Position numbers and translations under genes: made by a program
Assembly: GCA_000697475.1 (NCBI GenBank)
Contig: JNEU01001072.1
Span: 1 to 51,217 of the forward strand
DNA: 51,217 nt
From: Lichtheimia corymbifera B2541
Taxonomy: Eukaryota; Mucoromycota; Mucoromycetes; Mucorales; Lichtheimiaceae
Reading direction: 5' to 3'
Notes under the pieces: model-generated
Told to the model about the DNA's origin: nothing
Database searches by the model: none
The model's input: only the letters and a program-made list of their open reading frames with translations
Shown here: positions 10,169 to 22,189 of the stretch, piece after piece
Layout: every line of letters starts with the position of its first letter
Position numbering within the stretch: the first letter of the stretch is position 1

Positions 10169-11883
10169 ATGCAAGACCTCTTTTGGGTTAATCTCGGTCA
10201 ACCGATCACGCTCACAGCAACTCACCGCGAATGCAACTCGATCGTTACAGAATCTACCCTTCGAATTCGACAATGCTTGACACGAGTAACCACCTTGCTT
10301 GAACAACGCTCATTGGCACTCTTGAAATGCGCTCAGTTTGACACAGCCTTACGCGATGCTGAAGCGATTCTGAAACTCGACCCAACACGTGCACTCGGTT
10401 ACCTCTTAAAAGGGAAAATCTATGCACATCAGGGACGACAATACCGTGCAGTGCAGCAGTTTGACAAAGGGCTGGATGTGGATGATGAAAATCAGGAGCT
10501 ATCGCAACGGGTGGCCAATGTGGAGACGATGATCAATAAGCGCGTGGATTTCATCAGCCAGTTGCCTTTGGACATCGTATCCACCAACCTGGTGCCTTTG
10601 TTGATGGAGGATGCAGTATGGCATGCGAAGAAACCGTGCCATTATTTACATGTATCAAAAACGTGGCGTCAACGCTTCATGCTGGGCAATTTACAATATC
10701 GCGTCAACGACAACAGCGAGCAACACTACCCATATGAGCTGATGCAATTATCTCGCCATATTCACTCACTCCACATTGACAATTACGGCATGCATTCAGA
10801 CTTTTCGTTTTTATCAAATGAAGGCAACTTGCGCAAGATCAATGTCAATGGTAAGTGAACGCGGTTCACCTCTTTATACATTTACTCTAATAATGCTTTT
10901 TCTATAAAAAGGTATCTCCTCGGTCAATGATACACATTTCCTGGCTTGTTTGGCAGGCGTTCGCAGTTCATTGAAACATTTAGAGATTGGCTTGAGAGCA
11001 AGTTCATGGCTGAATATGTACGATATTTTGCAAGTGTGTCCTGATCTTGAACATTTGGCGCTCTGTGGTGCATCGTGGGACAAAGACGAGCCGATTTCAG
11101 CATCGTATCCCAGCCAACAACAATTCTTACGCCCTGCCCTTACGACCCTGGAATTACTTAACCTGCAGATCCCCATCTCACGTGAGCATGCTCTTTTACT
11201 CATGGAACATTTCCCTTCGTTACGATCCCTTGCATTGTGTCCATGCCATGATTCTTCCTTTCTTCTTACTCTTCACTCTTATTGTCCTTTCTTGCAACAT
11301 CTGGAAATCAGCACATTCACATCCCCTTCCTATGACATGATGCGGCGTTGTATCGATATGAAAAGTGATCAGCAAGATGGTTTACGATCATTATATGTGG
11401 AGGATCAAGATGGTGACTGGTTGAATATCGATCATGTGAGAGCTTTGATGGTCAACAATTGTGAAACGCTGGAATCCATGATGCTATCCGTTGGTACGCA
11501 ACAAGACGACTCGATACCACCATCACCAGCCTTGCAATTCCCACGGCTAAAGCGATTCTATTGTCATCCCATTGGCGATGATCAGCTACGTTGTTTTGGA
11601 TGGTGGGTGCTATCCCACGCACCTGCATTGGAGTCTCTGGATATCTATTATGACGCACTGGAAACATGACGTTTATTACGAGGTGCCTTCCGTGGTATAC
11701 AGCAAGTCAAATCCCTTACGCTACGGACACGTAGAGGTGGTATGGAGCATTGGATCCCTTGGGCAGCCATGAGTACACATGTCCAGCAGTTGACGATTCT
11801 CGTTCCACCCATCCATGGAGGATACGTTGACGGATCTGCAAGAGTGTAGTCCAAATTTGACCCTATCACGAGCTTCCCTTTAA
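10169..11883 (+). pseudogene. TPR-like / F-box / LRR family copy C, broken by a stop and a deletion
   Basis: Exon 1 (10169-10850) and the 61-nt intron (GTAAGT donor, acceptor AG at 10910-10911) are intact and phase 1, as in copy B. Residues 1-227 keep the TPR-like part and the F-box (KRVDFISQLPLDIVSTNLVP). Exon 2 from 10912 follows copy B through HAPALESLDIYYDALET, then an in-frame TGA at 11667-11669 ends it. Family-like sequence continues in the same frame (RLLRGAFRGIQQVKSLTLRT). In another frame it jumps to a family-like C-terminus (DLQECSPNLTLSRASL, stop at 11881-11883). About 200 codons present in copy B are missing in between. As it stands it would code about 466 residues with half the LRR region. 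The ATG at 10169 is preferred over an upstream in-frame ATG at 10127 because it aligns with copy B. Confidence 0.8.
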
Positions 11884-13150
11884 GATATACCATTGTACAT
11901 TACTTTGTGTTTATTCAAATAATAAGATTATTTATTGGTGGCTCTATGTAAGATGGATGTAAACATGACCCTGACACTTAACAATGCATATACGGATGAT
12001 ACAATGAGGCTTTTAAAGAGGTATGTGTCAACTTTGTATTGATTAACAATGCGCACACATGAAAAATGAACAATGAAATGAATAAAACACATGTCCATTG
12101 AAATGCTGGATTGGGATCATCACGTTGGCATGGTGACAACATTGGATAGGCTTTTTTCATGCCGACCGGCAATCACACAACCCGCTTTTGTTGCAATGAC
12201 AAATATACAATGGCACCTTTTTACATAATCCTTCGTCTATGGACTGTAACGCTGCTGAGGATTGGGATAAGGGGAGTGTTGGATTAGCGATGGGGAAGAA
12301 ACATGGAGATGGTCTTTGGAAAACTGGTGCAGTTGGTAAATACGTGAAAAGAGGGATGGGTGGATTGAGCTAATCACCTTTTCCACTAAAGCCAGGGTGC
12401 ATGCATGTGCCACAAACATTGTGATACGTTACAGGGATCTACCCGGAAGTCAGGCTGCATCTTCCGATGATAAAAACCATACAGGCTCCTTCATTCATAT
12501 CGATTATACATACACGCGTATAGCAAAGGATATATATGTGCATCCTCCTTTTCGTTCTTTTTGACCAAATACATTGCATGTGCATCTTGAACACAAAAGT
12601 AACAGAATTCCTCGATATGATGCACGTTAACATATGAACATGGCTATATTATATTTGCTGCAGCCAGTAATAATGGGTGTTGGTTATGTGATCCTATCTA
12701 CATGCAAAGTAAGATGCTACATACTATGGACAAGCAACGCAGTATGCTGAGGAAGGATCATCATGATGAGCGGTGTCCCAAGTCAAACGCGGTGTTGGCA
12801 CGCGTAAATAAAACCATAGCAACGTGGCCCATTTGTTTTTTATCCTCTTTTCCCCTCGCTTTCAACTGTACTCGCAACTACTGAATTCCTGTGGTGTGCC
12901 TCTTTCCATCAAACAATAGAATGGAAAACCTCATCTACAACGAGTCGCCATTACCACCTTACGACAACTGACCACCCCTCTTCCTGTCAGCAATTCGGGC
13001 AACAACGCTTACAGACAATGGGACACCGCACGTTGTATGCAACAAACGGGTTTTATTGCCAGCATATCAACAGTTATATCCAGGAAGGTTGTACGTTCCT
13101 AGCCCACCGTGCTACGACTTGAGTCAGTATACAAAGGTAAAATAAGGAGG
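11884..13150. other. intergenic sequence
   Basis: I see only short overlapping frames on both strands (for example 12439-12633, -, and 12702-12884, +). No domain, signal peptide or repeat is recognised. Confidence 0.4.
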
Positions 13151-14585
13151 ACGAGGTGATATATACAGGAACATGGATGATAACATGCATAATGTCAAGT
13201 AGTCAACTAAGAAGGAGGCAGGCGTCGCATCATGAGCAACCACACTTTTTAAGGCAATATGTGGACCAGTCATACGATACGTGCATGATCCAGCTCACTG
13301 TGAGGGAGAGGATGCCAAAGATGGTCTTTGATCACGTCATGGTTTTGCAAGAGAATGGTAGTTCACGTACCAAAGGCGCATTTCAAGGCTGACAGGAGTT
13401 AATTTTTGGATGATGATCCCCCACTACGTACCTATGGCATGAATGGATCAATGGATGAGGCGGATGTACAGAGACTGGATCTCTTGGTTTGCATGCTGTG
13501 GCAATACGACTTGACCGACTTTCTGGATGGCAATTGGATGAAGAGACTGGCAATGGCACGCCACAATCACAAAAGGCGACTGATCTCCAATTTCTACAAG
13601 AATACAATGACATGATCCTATCCACAATGACGGTACTATGCGAATCTTATTGTCCTTTCAAAGATGCATCCTTCATGTCCATCGGCAACTACCCTATCAG
13701 CTTATCGGACAGGTCTTGAGTCTTATTGGCGGATCAAGGTTGGTAAGTGCGTTATTTCTCCCGCGTAGTATTGGCAGGGATGATCTGATAACTGTATGCG
13801 GTAGCTCTATTGTTTCTCTATACAAGCATGCCAACCATTGCACACGACGTTTCAATGACCCTCGATATACGAAAAGCTGACTAGGATTGATCGACGCAAC
13901 AAGGTAACATGAAAGATTATGAGAAATATACACATACGAGGAAGGAGGCCTAACACACATGCGCTATTGAATAGAATCTCTGTGAGAGGTGCGGATTGTT
14001 TTGCATGATGATGATGGATTAGCATTGGTACCACACATGGATCATGGACCACCTGGAGCTGTTGCTTTCGTTCGAATTGGATGATATCGCTGCCAAGGGA
14101 TCGATTCTGTGGATAAGGATGAGGATGACTGGATTGTAACGAGGATGGTGCTACTTTGCTTGCTCAAGTCTATGGAGATGATGCGATTTCCTGAGTGCTA
14201 CTCACGTGGTGGATGCCTTTTTATCAGCGGATGCCATGAAACGTTGTCAACCAGCATATTATCGCCAAGCAGCATAAGTCGCTCTACTTCAAGATGAGGA
14301 TCACATGATTGAATTTGCGATGATGGTTTCAAAGTTGAGCCACGATGGATGAACATTACGTCGGATCTGCCTTGGCGATTTCAGCTTTGAATGCTACTAG
14401 TAAACTACTGTCGTGGATGGATCAATCGCAAGGAGACTGGACATCATGCAATATCTAGATGGCTAAGCAGTAAGATTATCGAGATCTTACCATTGGTTCC
14501 ACTTCAATTACCAAATAAAGCAGCTGTGCGCCACCCACATTTAGAATGTTACATTTGCCTATTGTTTGATGGGCCATGATTGCAC
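13151..14585 (+). pseudogene. degenerate coding-like region, possibly a distant copy of an unrecognised family
   Basis: Plus-strand fragments in shifting frames (13406-13615, 13489-13719, 14109-14297, 14391-14579) look protein-like but no frame persists. A short stretch (GATAAGGATGAGGATGACTGG, one base out at 36150 and similar at 41670) and a following GAAACGTTG resemble the decayed repeats near 36.1 and 41.7 kb, suggesting a related ancestral gene. I cannot name its product. The region ends about 290 bp before the HET-domain gene. Confidence 0.3.
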
Positions 14586-14877
14586 ACGCTGCATTATGGT
14601 AGACTTGAATTCTTCTCCTTAACGTTTCATCCCTGGGTCATTTATGGTACGCACACTATAAAATGCATTTTCTTTCTATGGTGAAATGTAAAAAGAGCGC
14701 TGAATACAGGATGATGCGAGACCATGGATTGCTGTTATATGATCATGCACTGCTGTGGGCTTAGTAACTTCTTGCATAGACACAAATAGATATGTGTATT
14801 TGTAGAACGAGCATCAAACCTACCGCAAGCATCCCATTTTTCAAGTTTCATTCCTCCTTTTCCTTCAAACTAATAAT

Positions 14878-16298
14878 ATGATGCGTTGTACACAAAACTC
14901 TTTTGACCCTTATCACGTAAGCTGAGCATGCCATGAGTTCATTTAATAAAAACGTTGATTGCTGAACGTGTACATAGTACTCCGTGGACCGTGATGAAGA
15001 TAGCGATGATGATGATGATGATAAGGATCCCGATTATTTTGGTTCCTTATTTGAGGTTTACTTTCCTGATGATGGGCGTGAATACCAACGAGGAATACAA
15101 CTATTGCACCATCCTCAATTTCTGCTCCTCTATATCCCAGGGAATGGAACAAAAATGAAGCTCATCAAGCCTGCTAACGATCCCTATCATCGGAACCGGA
15201 TCATGGAAAGGGCAAAGATTGAAAAGTCAATAGGACGCAAGAGGTTGTTGCTGCCGTACTACGCATTGTCCCATCTCTGGGGTGTCTCAAAGGCCAATTT
15301 ACAGTTGTGGCACGCGATCGGTGATCATGTGGATGACGAAAAAGGGCATCCTGCGGCACCTGTTTCCATGCGAACTGAAAAAAGAGAAACATTACTCAAA
15401 CTCCTTGCAGCATATCCTGACAGCTATTGGTGGATTGATGTCTTGTGCGCACGTACGGATACACCGTTGGCTATTATGGGTGATATATATGCTTGCTGCC
15501 AGCAATGCATTGCCATGATTGACTGCCCAGCCGATCTCATACCTCAAATCCACGCCATTTCACGTCATCGATTACGAAACGAAAAGAGCATCATGTCCTC
15601 TGGAGCAGATCAATATCTTGACTATTGTTCGCTGAAGGCTGATATTTTGGGCAAGGTCATGCAGTGCCAATGGTGGAAGCGCGTTTGGACATGGCAGGAG
15701 ATTGTGCTACCTAAAAAAGTGATGGTGATGGCAGAAACAGCCGTGGATATCTTTGATAGCAATGTCATCGATGCTCAAGATCTCATTGATTTCGGTATGG
15801 GTGATGTGATCCACGTCTCCAAATTCTGTCATGGTAAATGACGCGATCGTCTCAAATAGCATATCATCTAACATGCTTTATTGATCATATGCTGTAGGTG
15901 CTGCACAAAGCATGGCAAAGATGACCATTACTTGCGTAGAAGAGATCTCTACGTGTCGACGTCTCAACTCGCTTCGTGTCTCAGCGCCATCGGATTGGTG
16001 GATATGGCCCGAGTTGTTTGATACCTTTGGAAAATCTCTAAGGCAATGCATGGATCCGGTAGATTATGTCTATGGCATGTTTGGCATATGCCCATTCGAT
16101 ATCCCAAGGATGGCTGATCCCAATGCAGTCTGGCAACTTTTCTTGTCCAAGCTTGAAAACTTGCTTGCCCACAATATCCAAACAACAATGAGAATAAGTG
16201 ATCGTGCGCGCCATTTCGATCTTGCGACTGCTCAAAACATGGCTGATGTGTATCATGGTTTACTCGAAAAGCAAGATTCAGAAGCGGGAATAGCTTAA
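14878..16298 (+). CDS. HET-domain (heterokaryon-incompatibility type) protein, three exons
   Basis: HET domains act in fungal self/non-self recognition and cell death, best studied in filamentous ascomycetes. Hallmark motifs appear in order: ALSHLWG (residues about 109-115), WWIDVLCA (164-171), MGDIYACC (180-187), WWKRVWTWQE (245-254) and DPVDYVYGMFG (351-361). Exons are 14878-14916, 14978-15833 and 15898-16298. The introns are 61 nt (GTAAGC...TAG, phase 0) and 64 nt (GTAAAT...TAG, phase 1). Total length is about 431 residues. Exon 1 is inferred because the main frame has no ATG upstream of the domain and meets a stop at 14975-14977. An upstream ATG with a good donor splices in frame to the TAG acceptor. 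An acidic Asp-rich run lies near residues 17-30. No NACHT, WD40 or other partner domain is seen, so it appears to be a stand-alone HET protein. Confidence 0.75.
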
Positions 16299-16913
16299 AG
16301 GGATAGTTAAATAAAGACGATATTGATTTTCGGATGGCAAACTCGGATGATGATTCCGTTAATAAGCCTTAAGACAATACAGATAGAATGATCATAGGAT
16401 ACGGACTCATTTGTCAAAGTAGCATAAAAGGTTTATTCCTGACAGCACATTTTGCATACCCAAGCAGTATTCTCGCTATAGTCCTCATAATCATCACTTG
16501 ACTTTGACGACACCGTTTACATACCAATGTCATCAATGAATGCCATTTTTAAAATGGAACGGAGCCAATACATAGATATCATCCTCGCAGACATTCCATC
16601 GTCAAGGGACATCATTTGCCAAACAAATCTATAGCACTTGTAAAGCAACATTCGCATCCATATTAGGATAACTCAAACATCATCATTCCATAGCTATGTT
16701 TCATACGATTCAAACACCAATATCACAGCAGTGCCAGTACGAGCAATGTACAGCATCTTCTGGACACGATGATGTAGACAACCCAATCTCGCTTCCCGAC
16801 CTCCCGTTTTGTATTCCCCCTTTCAATCCAACTTCACCTAACCCATCATCAATCCAGAAACTGAAAGGATCATACGCTAATCATGCTGAATCCAACAGTC
16901 ATTCGATGTAGCC
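16299..16913. other. intergenic sequence
   Basis: This is the 3' flank of the HET-domain gene. A short frame at 16696-16911 (+) is low-complexity (Ser/Pro/Asn) and is not convincing. Nothing else is seen. Confidence 0.4.
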
Positions 16914-17669
16914 ATTTATCAAGTAAACAAGGTACGAGGGAACGACACATCCAAGTAGAAAAAGTATAGGGAAAACTACTAGGGTCCAAGGTTATCGCTC
17001 TGTCACCGTGTCCGTGGTTGCTGCCGTCATAAGCATCTCCATCCAGGATCCCAAGTCTGCTGCTGTGTGATTTCAATCGAGTATTCCAATATGACCGATG
17101 GCTGAAAATGTCCATTCGTCCAAGATATAAGCCTTCTCAACAATGCCATCCAACCCTTTCATCATCCTCGGCCATATTTTATCCACGATTTGTTTCAGGA
17201 TCGTAATGTACACCATGTCTTCTCGTATATCCTCTGGTAGCCCTGATAGCTCGATGGAGTCCGGCATATGACAATGTCATTGTTGCTAACCCTTTGCCCA
17301 TAGATCGTCCGGTATGCGGCCCAGGCACACAAAAGCCTCCTCCCATTCATCGTTGTTGCGTGTGAACCCTATCCCCGTGTCATCATCCAGTGTCATCTCA
17401 AGAGCATATCCTCGTTGGGTATTCATCACGTCAACCCATGTCGTTGCAAGTGCTTTCTTCTCAACTGGGATAATCGTTAGCACTGTAATTGTAGAGAGGT
17501 TATCCGTTCTTGGTAATGAAGATGCGCCTAGTAACCAAAACCACGTTCCAGGACAATCCATCATTGCGCTTGGTGTCATCCCATAGTCACTGTAAATCCA
17601 GCATGTTGTTCGAAAGAACCAGGTGGTCAATCTCTTGTTCGGAACTCGATCAGACTTGGTGTCATCCAT
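16914..17669 (-). pseudogene. FWLLGASS-family gene, best-preserved copy, with in-frame stops
   Basis: Reading leftward from an ATG at 17669 the frame codes 127 residues (CPGTWFWLLGASSLPRTDNL, then a segment ending DDLWAKG) to TAG at 17288-17286. The same frame resumes after TGA as MPDSIELSGLPEDIREDM and runs to 17073, ending in GHIGILD. Further on another frame gives DGDAYDGSN and CLLDKW. The motifs FWLLGASS, YDGSN and LLDK recur in the same order in three repeat-embedded copies (21080-21975 -, 33285-34161 -, 48168-49075 +), so this is a real protein family, but I do not recognise it. Several in-frame stops argue for a pseudogene; undetected introns are the alternative. It converges on the HET gene. 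Confidence 0.5.
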
Positions 17670-18594
17670 GGTATCGCTTGTATTGATGCATGCTTGGTAA
17701 GGATTAGCAACGGCCGTCGAATAGGGTGTTCTTCAAGTCAACCATCATGTCCTATATTTCAAGAATTGTAACGTTAATCATCATTCCTTTACCAATCGTG
17801 GCCCATCCATTCTCTTTTGTACCTTGATAAGGATGAATCATACAAAGACATCCTGTAGCAGTGTGTTGTTGTACAATGACGCGTGTTTTCATATACATGA
17901 AGAGGTGATGATAATGACTGTATCCCGTGGCTGTAGTTAAATCTGATCAACGTGTGGCAGTATCACTCCAAAAAGACGCGTCTTGAAGCCGGCTGCTAGT
18001 CGTTACCAAGTTGGAAAAGGAACTCGAGCAATAGTCTACTTGCATGTTCGTTGCACATTGCGTGAAGAAAGAGTGCCGAAGATGCCATGTACGCGCTGCC
18101 ATCGTTTGAGAATAAGCTGCCGTGGATGCCGTTGCCCGCTTCAGTGAAATGAAGTTGAAGAGGAAGAGAGTAGACGTGAAAGAGAGCGCAGAATTTTACT
18201 CTGCCCGATTTGCCTGTTTATTTCCCCATCTGCGACTCCTCCTGGTTACGAGCACGTGGTACATATTACATACGCATACACTATTAGGGACCGATACTAT
18301 TAGAATACTGCTACCAATGATACTTCGATTAATAGCCTGTTTCTCCCAATCAGCACTGTTGCCCAATCCTCATCATTTGAATGCTTTTTCTGCTCCAGCT
18401 TATCATTCTAATCATTCCATCTTCTCTGATCAGTGAGGATTTGACTAACCTATGGTCAAACAAAAAAGTTTCACCGATCGTCAGAAAAATCAGATTCATA
18501 AACTGCCAGCCTTATAACCCATTTCTCTCATTCTTCATTGTTACCAGACCCACTTCATGTGAAGGATTGTCCTAGTCCAGCCCATCCTTTCCCT
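17670..18594. other. intergenic sequence
   Basis: One frame at 18122-18436 (+, 104 residues) opens with GTG rather than ATG and has no recognisable domain. Sequence near 18542-18595 is the outer flank of the large palindrome. No gene is supported. Confidence 0.4.
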
Positions 18595-20300
18595 CCTTCA
18601 ACTTTCTGGATTCGAGCTGATTTGGCCGAGTTACGCTCAAATAAAGAAACATCAGTGGATATAGATACTGCATGCTGTATGCACCGACAGATGTACCCTT
18701 GGTTTGGGCGTAACTCGGTCAAATCAGCTCGGATCAACAAAGTTAAATGATGGAGATGTATGTCTGGATCAGATGCATCGTTCCCATCAAGTGGATTGTT
18801 CAAAAGCTGGGATGAGAAAAAGTACATGTTAGCTGCCAATGTATGCATTGGAAATGACGTTTGCTTACCTGCCAGTATTGTCCCTGAAGTCCTGACCTAT
18901 TTAGCTCAGGTACACAACCACGTCTCTCTGCATCTTTGGGTCTATTGGGGTCTAACTGCTTGACAATCAACAAAGACCACTTGCCATATAGCATCACGCT
19001 TACAGCATAGTAAAAATATAAAGATAGCTGTATCTCTTAACTTTACAATGAAACGTGGGACCTTTCATAGAACAAAGTTGCTCGTCTCGGTGAAGCGCAC
19101 CTTGGGTGCAAGTTTCACGATCAACCTCGCCGATCCTAAATTTCGCAATGTCACCACCAGCCAAAGTGAATCTGAGGTCGACCTCTTGAATTTTTTTTGA
19201 GGAGGCTGGTGATGACATTGGGTGAATCTGAGATCGGCGAGGTTGATCGTGAAACTTGCACCCAAGGTGCGCTTCACCCAGACGAGCAACTTTGTTCTAT
19301 AAAAGACCTCGTGTTTCATTGTAAAGTTTAGAGATACAGGCACCTTTATGTTTTGCATATGCTGTAAGCGTGATGCTATATGACAAGCGGTGTTTGTTCA
19401 TTGTGAAGTATCATGCAAATGAGCTGTGTTGCACAAAGAAGTCCCTCTGCACCTTCCGCTCTATCGGGGTCTACCTACTTGACAATGAACAAACACCACT
19501 TTCCATATAGCATCACGCTTACAGCATATGTAAAACATAAAGATGTCCATAACTAAAAATTCTACAATGAAACGTAGGGTCTTCAATCGAACAAAGTTGC
19601 GCATCATGGCCCAGCGCACCTTGTGCAGAAGTTTCACGATCGTCGTGGCCAATCTCAGATTCACCCAAAGTCACCACCAGCCAAAGTAGATCTTGGCCGA
19701 CCTCTTGAATTATTTTTCCACTTTGGCTGGTGGTGACATTGCGAAATCTAGGATCGGCGAGTTTGATCGTGAAACTTGCACCCAAGGTGCGCTTGACCCC
19801 GACGAGCAACTTTGTTCTATGAAAGAGCCCACGTTTCATTGTAAAGTTTAGAGATATAAGCACCTTTATGTTTTACATATGATGAAAGCGTGATGCTATA
19901 TAGCAAGTGGTCTTTGTTGATTGTCAAGCAGTTAGACCCTGATAGAGCCAAAGATGCAGAGAGGGGTGTTTGTGTGCCTGAGCTAAAAAGGTAAGACTTC
20001 AGGGACAATGCATGGCAGTACGGAAACGTCATTTCCAATGCATACATTGGCATCAAACATGCACTTTTTCTAATTCCCAGCTTTTGCCCAATTCACTTGA
20101 TGGGAACGATGCATCTGATCCAGACATACATCTCCATCATTTAACTTTGTTGATCCGAGCTGATTTGACTGAGTTACGCCCGGACCAAGGGTACATCTGT
20201 CTGTGCACAATACTGCATACACTATCTATCTCCACTGATGCTTCTTTATTCGTGCGTAACTCGTCCAAATCAGCTAGGATCAACAAAGTTGAATGATGGG
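18595..20300. repeat. ~1.7-kb nested palindrome
   Basis: The left half (about 18595-19430) is an imperfect reverse complement of the right half (about 19455-20300), centred near 19444. For example AAGTTAAATGATGGAGATG at 18740 pairs with its complement ending at 20147. Each arm contains smaller palindromes: 18612-18733 (GAGCTGATTTGGCCGAGTTACGC-type ends) and its partner near 20150-20285, 18960-19415 (centre ~19184) and 19481-19905 (centre ~19703). T/A-rich spacers lie at the inner two centres. Open frames within it are repeated mirror fragments, not genes. The same structure recurs at the right edge of the window. Confidence 0.85.
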
Positions 20301-20640
20301 GATGTATGTCTGGAGCAGGAGCATCGTTCCTATCAAGTAGAGTTGGCAAAAACTGGGAATGGGAAAAAGTGCATGTTGGCTGTCAATTCATGGCCGTTAC
20401 TGAATCATCCATTAATTATCATGCATTCACCCTTTCTGTTCACCCTAATCAGATATGCTACACAAACACGCCTCTTTACATCTTTGGCTCTATTGGACTC
20501 TTGCTACTTGACAATAAACAAAGACCACCTGTCATATAGCATCACGCTTATAGCATATGTAAAAACATAAAGGTGTCTGTATCTCTAAATGTTGCAATGA
20601 ACATCGGGTCTTTCATATAGTAAGGTCGGCCTAATTGTAG
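20300..20640. repeat. extra arm unit of the palindromic repeat
   Basis: This segment repeats the arm sequence of the adjacent palindrome (GATGTATGTCTGGAGCAG, then CATATAGCATCACGCTTA, then ACATAAAGGTG). It matches the inverted sequence at about 49577-49900. It joins the palindrome to the composite repeat that starts near 20640. Confidence 0.7.
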
Positions 20641-21079
20641 CCCGTACGGTGTATGAGCAATTCCTCTGAGAGTGTCTTTTATGAAAAAATGAAAGTGGTA
20701 ACGGCGTTGTTTTCTCTTCATCGTTTTTTATCGTACAAACAAGCTTGTGCATGGAGGGCGCTTATGATGGTACATGCCGGGGTTGCAAAGGTGCATAATA
20801 AATTAAGCTTACAATGAACCAAGCTCTATAACAAGGACAGCGCTGAACATTAACTTTGTAAACCAAGCATTTCAGAGTTGACACTGCTTACATCGATCAA
20901 CATGCAAAGTTGGAAGCTTTGACGAAGGCAACATGGCAAACGAAAAATAGCGTTTCGATGCTATAGTTTACATGATCCAATCTCGCTTCCCAGCCTTCAA
21001 TTTCTATTCCCTCTTTCAATTCAGAAACTAACCAAGTGATCCACATCTTGCTCATGTGAGCTCATAGTATGATACCCCA

Positions 21080-21975
21080 AACATTATGTTGAATCCAGTT
21101 TTCATTCCAAAAAAGTCGAAGAATAGGTATGTGTATTTTTATGAAGCAGAATGTGATAAGCGAACAGTATTACAAATTGAATACGATACGGGGGTTGTGA
21201 ATCGCATAGGTAACAGAGATAATTGTGTTGCTGAAATTCTTGTAGTTGCTACTCATAATCATCCTTCATCCATGATTGCGATATAGCTGCTGCATGTTTT
21301 CACTCGAGTATTCCCAATATCGTCCATGATTGTAAAACGTCTGTTGTCAATTCCATTCAATCCATCATCATCGTCAGCCGTATCCAAGAGACATGACCCA
21401 TCCTTCCTGCTGACGACGCGCCAAGTAACCAAAACAAGATCCCAGGATTCCCCATCACTGCGCTTGATTGTATCCATCCATAGGTAACCATTTCAAGTCC
21501 AACATGTTCATAAGAAGACCCTGCAGTAATCGCTGCTGATATGTTTCCTTTTCCATCCGGCTGTTGGTCGATCCATTCTTGGTCACTGTGCATTGAGCTC
21601 AACTACGTGAAGATCATTTGTATTGTGGTGTGATTGATAGCTGATATGACATCCCATCCATAGGAAATCGTATGCGATAAAGCAACTTGCTGCACGTAAA
21701 TAAAACTGTTTCTGCACAATGGCTATCCGCTGTCCACGTGAAATAGGCTGTAAGGCAAGCTGCTGCAAGTAACTTGAGACAATGGAATAGAGATCTTGCT
21801 AAGAGCAACTGCTGGAATGACTGTTACGATTGATCGTGGTAGAGGAGTGGACAGGAGAAGGAGTGGTGTCAAGAAACGCGTGTGTTGTAATAGAGTGACA
21901 AGGAACCGTGTATACGCCATGGAGTGTGACATTCAGTCAAAGACAATCGGATCAAGACAGTTGTAGAGTGGACAT
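21080..21975 (-). pseudogene. FWLLGASS-family gene carried in repeat copy 1, degraded
   Basis: A minus-strand coding-like region runs from an ATG near 21975 through frames that together give ALQPISRGQRIAIVQKQ, YDFLWMGCHIS, DQEWIDQQPDGKG and FWLLGASSAGR. Frame changes occur at several points. Just upstream is CCTATTTAATTTCCACTTC (complement of 22086-22104), which looks like a core promoter and is kept in copy 3. Same family as 16914-17669. Product unknown. Confidence 0.5.
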
Positions 21976-22189
21976 GATGAGTTGAAGCAGGACAATCGTT
22001 CGCAGGTGGTGGTTGTTCTTGAACGGGTCAGCAGTTGAGAATGGGAGGAGGAAAAGACAAGGAACTGGGGGTGGAAGAAGTGGAAATTAAATAGGCCAGG
22101 CACTGTCAGACTACTTCACGAATACTGTAATTAATGCATGACCTTCAGATTGCCTCTCTCGAACCTGAAACTTTCGCACAATATGCTTT

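Noticed and set aside
18122..18436. 104-codon plus-strand frame
   Set aside because: It opens with GTG, has no ATG in the right place and no domain, and lies beside repeats.
19519..19863. 114-codon frame also seen at 50321-50662 and 50862-51206, suggesting a conserved protein
   Set aside because: The similarity comes from the palindromic repeat. Frames occur on both strands because the DNA is self-complementary, and the centre is simple A/T sequence.
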